In this document: positions 7,658 through 10,766 of the stretch, one piece after another | How the letters are laid out: each line of letters opens with the position of its first letter | How positions within the stretch are numbered: position 1 is the first letter of the stretch | Source: Bacteroidota bacterium | Lineage (GTDB): Bacteria > Bacteroidota > Bacteroidia > Bacteroidales > UBA1715 | NCBI GenBank assembly: GCA_029266015.1 | Contig: JAJUFK010000065.1 | Location: 1 to 10,766, forward strand | Reading direction: 5' to 3' | Length of the DNA: 10,766 nucleotides | Translations under genes and position numbers: made by a program | Notes under the pieces: model-generated | The model's database searches: none | Told to the model about the DNA's origin: nothing | Seen by the model: the letters and a program-made list of their open reading frames with translations, nothing else

Positions 7658-8449
7658 ATGATTCTACAGTTTATAACATTCCGATTTCTTGATTTTATTG
7701 ATATATTTTTGGTAGCACTCCTTATGTATCAATTATATAAGCTCATACGAGGCACCGTAGGTATGAGTATATTTGCCGGAATTGTAGCATTGTATGCTAT
7801 ATGGCTCATAGTAAAAGCTACAAAAATGGAGTTGCTTACTACTATTTTAGGGCAATTTGTAGGAGTTGGGGTGTTGGCTCTTATTATTTTGTTTCAGCAA
7901 GAAATTCGCCGCTTTTTAATAATCGTAGGAACACGATATTTTTTAAAAAAAAGAAGATTTGGGTTTGAAAAATTATTTAATTTAAACCTCAATCCTATGA
8001 GTAAAGAGGATATTCAAATGTTGGTACATGCAGTTTTTACTATGGCAGAACAACGCACAGGTGCACTTATTGTAATATCACCAACTATTGAAATGGATTC
8101 ATATATTCAAACAGGCGAAGTGCTTGATGCAAAAATAAGTTCTTCATTATTGCAGTCAATTTTTTATAAAAATAGTCCTTTGCATGATGGTGCTGTTATA
8201 ATCATAGGAAATAAAATTCGTGCTGCCAAATGTGTGTTGCCTACAACAACTAAGATGGATTTACCAATAGAATATGGAATGCGTCATCGTTCTGCAATAG
8301 GTATGAGTGAAGAAACCAATACATTGGTAATAGTAGTATCGGAACAAACCGGTGCTATATCGTATTGTTTAAGTGGAAGAATTAAGCGAATAGAGGATGC
8401 TCAAGTATTGAATTCTGTTATTCGCAGAAAAATGAGAGGTGATAAATAA
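7658..8449 (+). CDS. cdaA: Diadenylate cyclase CdaA (DisA_N domain, membrane type)
   Basis: The 263-residue product makes cyclic di-AMP from two ATP. Three hydrophobic segments at about residues 10-30, 36-53 and 59-80 form the membrane anchor, and QQEIRRFL (80-87) leads into the cytoplasmic cyclase domain. Catalytic motifs are intact: LHDGAVII with Asp177-Gly178-Ala179, and RHRSAIG from Arg209. GALIVI near residue 136 starts the core strand. Length and layout fit CdaA, not DisA, which carries a C-terminal DNA-binding part. A TTG six bases upstream (7652) is also in frame, but ATG 7658 is preferred. The stop codon overlaps the rarA start by one base (8449), implying translational coupling. In many Bacteroidota cdaA follows the folP gene; folP is not next to it here. 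No CdaR- or GlmM-like gene is present. Confidence 0.95.
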   Translation: MILQFITFRFLDFIDIFLVALLMYQLYKLIRGTVGMSIFAGIVALYAIWLIVKATKMELLTTILGQFVGVGVLALIILFQQEIRRFLIIVGTRYFLKKRRFGFEKLFNLNLNPMSKEDIQMLVHAVFTMAEQRTGALIVISPTIEMDSYIQTGEVLDAKISSSLLQSIFYKNSPLHDGAVIIIGNKIRAAKCVLPTTTKMDLPIEYGMRHRSAIGMSEETNTLVIVVSEQTGAISYCLSGRIKRIEDAQVLNSVIRRKMRGDK

Positions 8450-9732
8450 TGAATTCACAATTGCCTTTAGCAGAACGAATGCGTCCCAAACATATTGATG
8501 ATTATGTTGGGCAAACTCATTTAGTCGCAAAAGGAGCTGTTTTACGGAATGCAATAGAATCGGGTAGACTGCCTTCTATTATTTTGTGGGGACCACCGGG
8601 AGTTGGTAAAACTACATTAGCTCATATTATTTCACAAACGCTGCAACGACCATTTTATACTTTAAGTGCAATAAGTTCCGGTGTTAAAGATGTGCGTGAT
8701 GTGATTGAAAAAGCACGAAAAGCACAATTTTTTAATACCCAAAATCCAATTGTATTTATTGACGAAATTCATAGATTTAGTAAATCTCAACAAGATTCTT
8801 TATTGGGAGCTGTTGAAGATGGCACTATAACCTTAATAGGAGCAACAACAGAAAATCCCTCTTTTGAAGTAATTTCACCATTATTGTCGCGATGCCAAGT
8901 ATATGTGTTGCAATCGTTAGATTCTTCAGAATTAAAAACGTTGTTGCATAAAGCATTAGAATGTGATGTTGTGTTAAAAAACATACACATAACTATTGAG
9001 GAAGATGATGCATTATTGTTGTTTTCGGGTGGCGATGCTCGTAAATTATATAATGTATTAGAAATTGTAATACATACACAACCGGTAGGAGAATCAATAG
9101 TTATTACAAATGAATTAGTTACAGCATGTCTACAAAAAAATATTGCCTTATACGATAAAGGAGGTGAACAACACTATGATGTAATTTCTGCTTTTATAAA
9201 ATCTATTCGCGGGAGTGACCCTAATGCTGCAGTGTATTGGCTTGCACGTATGCTCGAAGGAGGTGAAGATATTTCGTTTATTGCCCGTAGAATGATTATT
9301 TCTGCAGCAGAAGATATAGGTTTGGCGAATCCCAATGCCTTATTACTTGCACAAGCTTGTTTTGAATCGGTAAAGGTGATAGGAATGCCCGAATCACGCA
9401 TTATATTATCGGAAACCGCCATATACTTAGCTACTTCACCTAAAAGTAATTCAACCTATTTGGCTATAGATGATGCTATTGCATTAGTTCAAAAAACAGG
9501 TTCATTACCCGTTCCTTTGCATTTACGAAATGCACCTACAAAACTTATGAAACAGTTGCAGTATGGTAAGAACTATAAATATTCACATGAATATGAAGGA
9601 AATTTTGTAAAACAAGATTTTTTACCATCAGATATTATTGGAACTTCTTTTTGGAAACCGGGAACTAATCAACGAGAAGAAGAATTAAAAAAATATATGC
9701 AAAAAATCTGGGGAAATTACTATACCTTCTAA
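8449..9732 (+). CDS. rarA: Replication-associated recombination AAA+ ATPase RarA (MgsA)
   Basis: The 427-residue protein belongs to the RarA/MgsA/WRNIP1 branch of clamp-loader-like AAA+ ATPases, which act at stalled replication forks and bind SSB and single-stranded DNA. Visible motifs are the N-terminal PLAERMRPKHIDDYVGQTHL (6-25), Walker A GPPGVGKTT (48-56), Walker B VFIDEIHRF (101-109), sensor 1 GATTENPSF (130-138) and the arginine finger in SPLLSRC (Arg147). The C-terminal half contains YDVISAFIKSIRGSDPNAA, ARMLEGGEDISFIARRM and SAAEDIGLANP, which form the conserved tetramerisation and helical domains of the family. Length is normal and nothing is missing. Its ATG shares one base with the cdaA stop. 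No terminator is visible after it. Confidence 0.97.
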   Translation: MNSQLPLAERMRPKHIDDYVGQTHLVAKGAVLRNAIESGRLPSIILWGPPGVGKTTLAHIISQTLQRPFYTLSAISSGVKDVRDVIEKARKAQFFNTQNPIVFIDEIHRFSKSQQDSLLGAVEDGTITLIGATTENPSFEVISPLLSRCQVYVLQSLDSSELKTLLHKALECDVVLKNIHITIEEDDALLLFSGGDARKLYNVLEIVIHTQPVGESIVITNELVTACLQKNIALYDKGGEQHYDVISAFIKSIRGSDPNAAVYWLARMLEGGEDISFIARRMIISAAEDIGLANPNALLLAQACFESVKVIGMPESRIILSETAIYLATSPKSNSTYLAIDDAIALVQKTGSLPVPLHLRNAPTKLMKQLQYGKNYKYSHEYEGNFVKQDFLPSDIIGTSFWKPGTNQREEELKKYMQKIWGNYYTF

Positions 9733-9778
9733 TAGTTTTTTTCTACTTATTTTATTTACCCTCAATTATTTAAATGTT

Positions 9779-9794
9779 TTTAACTGTAGTTAAA
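9779..9794. repeat. Short inverted repeat (TTTAACTGTAGTTAAA) downstream of rarA
   Basis: Seven bases on each side pair around GT. The tight loop and lack of a following T-run argue against a terminator. It could be a minor protein-binding site for the downstream unit, but it may be chance in AT-rich DNA. Confidence 0.3.
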
Positions 9795-9851
9795 TCTATA
9801 TTGTATTTTTTAGTATCTATTAAAAAATTATTAATTGTATAAAATATTTAT

Positions 9852-9881
9852 TATAATTATGAACATATGTTCATAATTATA
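9852..9881. promoter_or_regulatory. Perfect 30-bp palindrome, probable operator
   Basis: Positions 9852-9881 are their own reverse complement with no mismatch, centred between 9866 and 9867 on the core ATGAACATATGTTCAT. It ends two bases before an exact TAnnTTTG box and covers the place of a -33 element, so a bound protein would block or assist RNA polymerase. The DUF134 DNA-binding gene starts 31 bases downstream, which suggests self-regulation. No T-run follows on the + strand, so a terminator role for rarA is less likely. Specific binding is inference. Confidence 0.65.
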
Positions 9882-9883
9882 TA

Positions 9884-9891
9884 TATATTTG
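9884..9891 (+). promoter_or_regulatory. Bacteroidota-type -7 box (TATATTTG)
   Basis: Exact match to TAnnTTTG, 21 bases before the DUF134 start codon and directly next to the 30-bp palindrome. Predicts a leader of roughly 15 bases. No TTTG -33 box is present at 19-21 bases; that position falls inside the palindrome, as for a promoter that depends on a regulator. Confidence 0.5.
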
Positions 9892-9912
9892 TATTTATTG
9901 TTTTGAGAAAAA

Positions 9913-10323
9913 ATGGTGAGACCCAAACAAAAAAGAACAGTGACAAAGCCTCCGATTATGGAAGGTTTCAAGCCTTTTGGAATACCTATGACCGAGATGG
10001 AGCCTTTAGTGTTATTGTATGAAGAATATGAGTCTATTCGATTGACAGATTATATGAAATATACACAAGAAGAAGCTGCGGTGCACATGAAAGTGTCACG
10101 ACCAACGTTTACCAGAATTTATGAAAACGCACGACAAACTATTGCAAAAGCTTTTGTTGAAGGTAAAGCAATATTTATAGAAGGTGGCGAATATCATTCC
10201 GATGATTATTGGTATAGGTGTGATTCGTGTAAAATGGTTCATGTAAGCGAGAGTATTATGTATAATTGCATGAGTTGTAACAGTAATAATATAAGATTGT
10301 TAAACAATAAAATAGGAGGGTAA
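9913..10323 (+). CDS. DUF134 family DNA-binding protein with C-terminal zinc ribbon
   Basis: The 136-residue protein has the DUF134 opening MVRPKQKR and PPIMEGFKPFGIP (13-25), then EEYESIRLTDYMKYTQEEAA (37-56). The helix-turn-helix at about 50-80 (QEEAAVHMKVSRPTFTRIYE) resembles sigma-70 region 4. Residues 83-92 (EGKAIFIEGG) finish the core. A C-terminal extension carries two CxxC pairs, Cys103/Cys106 and Cys119/Cys122, that should bind one zinc ion or act as a redox or metal sensor. Members of this family often sit beside NifX/NifB-like genes, as here. It is the first gene after a palindrome and a promoter, so it probably controls its own operon. Start is the ATG 21 bases after the -7 box. 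What signal it senses is unknown. Confidence 0.93.
   Translation: MVRPKQKRTVTKPPIMEGFKPFGIPMTEMEPLVLLYEEYESIRLTDYMKYTQEEAAVHMKVSRPTFTRIYENARQTIAKAFVEGKAIFIEGGEYHSDDYWYRCDSCKMVHVSESIMYNCMSCNSNNIRLLNNKIGG
10314..10319 (+). promoter_or_regulatory. Strong Shine-Dalgarno (AGGAGG) for the small Cys-rich gene
   Basis: AGGAGG lies five bases before ATG 10325, within the last codons of the DUF134 gene (Ile-Gly-Gly). It supports the start of the small downstream gene. Such a strong site is unusual in Bacteroidota, though the codons alone could explain it. Confidence 0.5.
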
Positions 10324-10324
10324 T

Positions 10325-10498
10325 ATGGATTGTAGTGAGCAGGCTTATTGTATATGTGTGCATTGTAATATTGTAGTGGCACATACTAAAGGAATACCAT
10401 GCAAAGAAGTTGTGTGTGAGAAGTGTGGTAAACGTATGATTAGACAAGGAGGATATCATCATACATTATATTTAAAAAAACAAACAAAAGAAAAATAA
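10325..10498 (+). CDS. 57-residue cysteine-rich (zinc-ribbon or metal-binding) protein
   Basis: A short gene with seven cysteines in 57 residues: Cys3, 9, 11, 14, 26, 31 and 34. The arrangement CxCxxC (9-14), then HTKGIPC (20-26), then CEKCGKRM (31-38) looks like a small zinc ribbon or rubredoxin-like metal site. It begins one base after the DUF134 stop, has an AGGAGG five bases upstream, and ends 20 bases before the NifX-like gene, so it is surely part of that operon. Similar small CxxC proteins are, as far as I recall, common beside DUF134 and NifX-like genes, but I cannot name a family. The C-terminal tail is lysine-rich. Possible roles are metal delivery, a redox partner or a regulator subunit; none is shown by the sequence. 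Confidence 0.8.
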   Translation: MDCSEQAYCICVHCNIVVAHTKGIPCKEVVCEKCGKRMIRQGGYHHTLYLKKQTKEK

Positions 10499-10518
10499 CA
10501 ATACTAATTTTTAAAAAT

Positions 10519-10734
10519 ATGAAAATAGCAGTTCCAACAAGACAAAATTATATTGATGATCATTTTGGTCATTGTGAAATGTATACAATATATACGGTAG
10601 ATGAAAAAACAATACTCCAAGTAGAAACAATTCCATCAACTCAAGGGTGTGGATGCAAAAGTGATATTGCAAAAGTTTTACAAAACAGTGGAGTTACAGT
10701 ATTACTGGCCGGTAATATGGGAGCAGGAGTGTAA
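10519..10734 (+). CDS. NifX/NifB-type iron-molybdenum-cofactor-binding domain protein, cut short (probable frameshift)
   Basis: The 71-residue reading frame begins MKIAVPTRQN and has DDHFGHCE (13-20), GCGCKS (43-48) and LAGNMGAG (63-70). These are diagnostic of the dinitrogenase iron-molybdenum cofactor domain (NifX/NafY/NifB C-terminal type). In most anaerobes this stand-alone protein is not tied to nitrogen fixation. Family members usually run to about 105-120 residues, with an RGCSG-type motif after the GNMG turn; here a stop at 10732-10734 removes that half. The frame beginning at 10731 is open to the window edge and reads VSFPFLGQCLII. One missing base near 10729-10731 would join the two halves and restore the usual GAGAV sequence. 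It is thus a frameshifted gene, a sequencing error, or a true short form. It ends the operon begun by DUF134, as far as seen. Confidence 0.8.
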   Translation: MKIAVPTRQNYIDDHFGHCEMYTIYTVDEKTILQVETIPSTQGCGCKSDIAKVLQNSGVTVLLAGNMGAGV

Positions 10735-10766
10735 GCTTCCCATTTTTAGGACAGTGTTTAATTATA

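Noticed and set aside
10256..10462. Minus-strand frame of 68 codons across the DUF134 end and the small Cys-rich gene
   Set aside because: It opposes two well-supported genes and has low-complexity composition.
1..10766. tRNA, rRNA, CRISPR array or riboswitch
   Set aside because: No cloverleaf, rRNA-like segment, regularly spaced repeats or recognisable aptamer was seen on either strand by eye.

Overview
The window reads as a stretch of an AT-rich chromosome from the phylum Bacteroidota, probably Bacteroidales-like. Three things point there. The -7 promoter boxes are of the Bacteroidota type TAnnTTTG (2076-2083, 7633-7640, 9884-9891). Most start codons lack a Shine-Dalgarno sequence. The gene families (DEDDy exonuclease of the PolB-exo type, agmatine deiminase, CdaA, RarA, DUF134 plus NifX-like proteins, RAYT with REP-like hairpins) fit that phylum. 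The genus cannot be named from sequence alone. All convincing genes lie on the + strand.

Region 1 (1-551) has no convincing gene. Most of it (about 19-452) can be read as an imperfect, nested inverted repeat, like a decayed fold-back element or two head-to-head repeat copies. Region 2 (552-1359) is a two-gene unit: a small lipoprotein with a beta-rich domain, then a four-helix membrane protein of the DUF2231 type. Region 3 (1360-2129) holds a badly decayed REP-associated tyrosine transposase (RAYT, about 1454-2000). Inside its reading frame sits a cluster of REP-like GTAGGGGCG...CGCCCCTAC hairpins (1720-1800).

Region 4 (2130-9732) is a tight run of five housekeeping or signalling genes: a predicted 3'-5' exonuclease, agmatine deiminase (aguA), a very large NtrY-like membrane sensor histidine kinase, the diadenylate cyclase CdaA, and the replication-associated AAA+ ATPase RarA. 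cdaA and rarA overlap by one base. A -7 box precedes the first gene and another precedes cdaA, so this may be two transcripts. No response regulator, no aguB partner and no c-di-AMP regulator gene is in the window.

Region 5 (9733-10766) is a separate transcription unit. A perfect 30-bp palindrome lies just upstream of a TAnnTTTG box and looks like an operator. It precedes a DUF134 DNA-binding protein with a C-terminal zinc ribbon, a 57-residue cysteine-rich protein, and a NifX/NifB-type iron-molybdenum-cofactor-binding domain protein. The last reading frame stops early, about half-way through the usual family length, and looks frameshifted near 10729-10731. Together these genes look like a self-regulated metal-cofactor or redox module; that role is inference.
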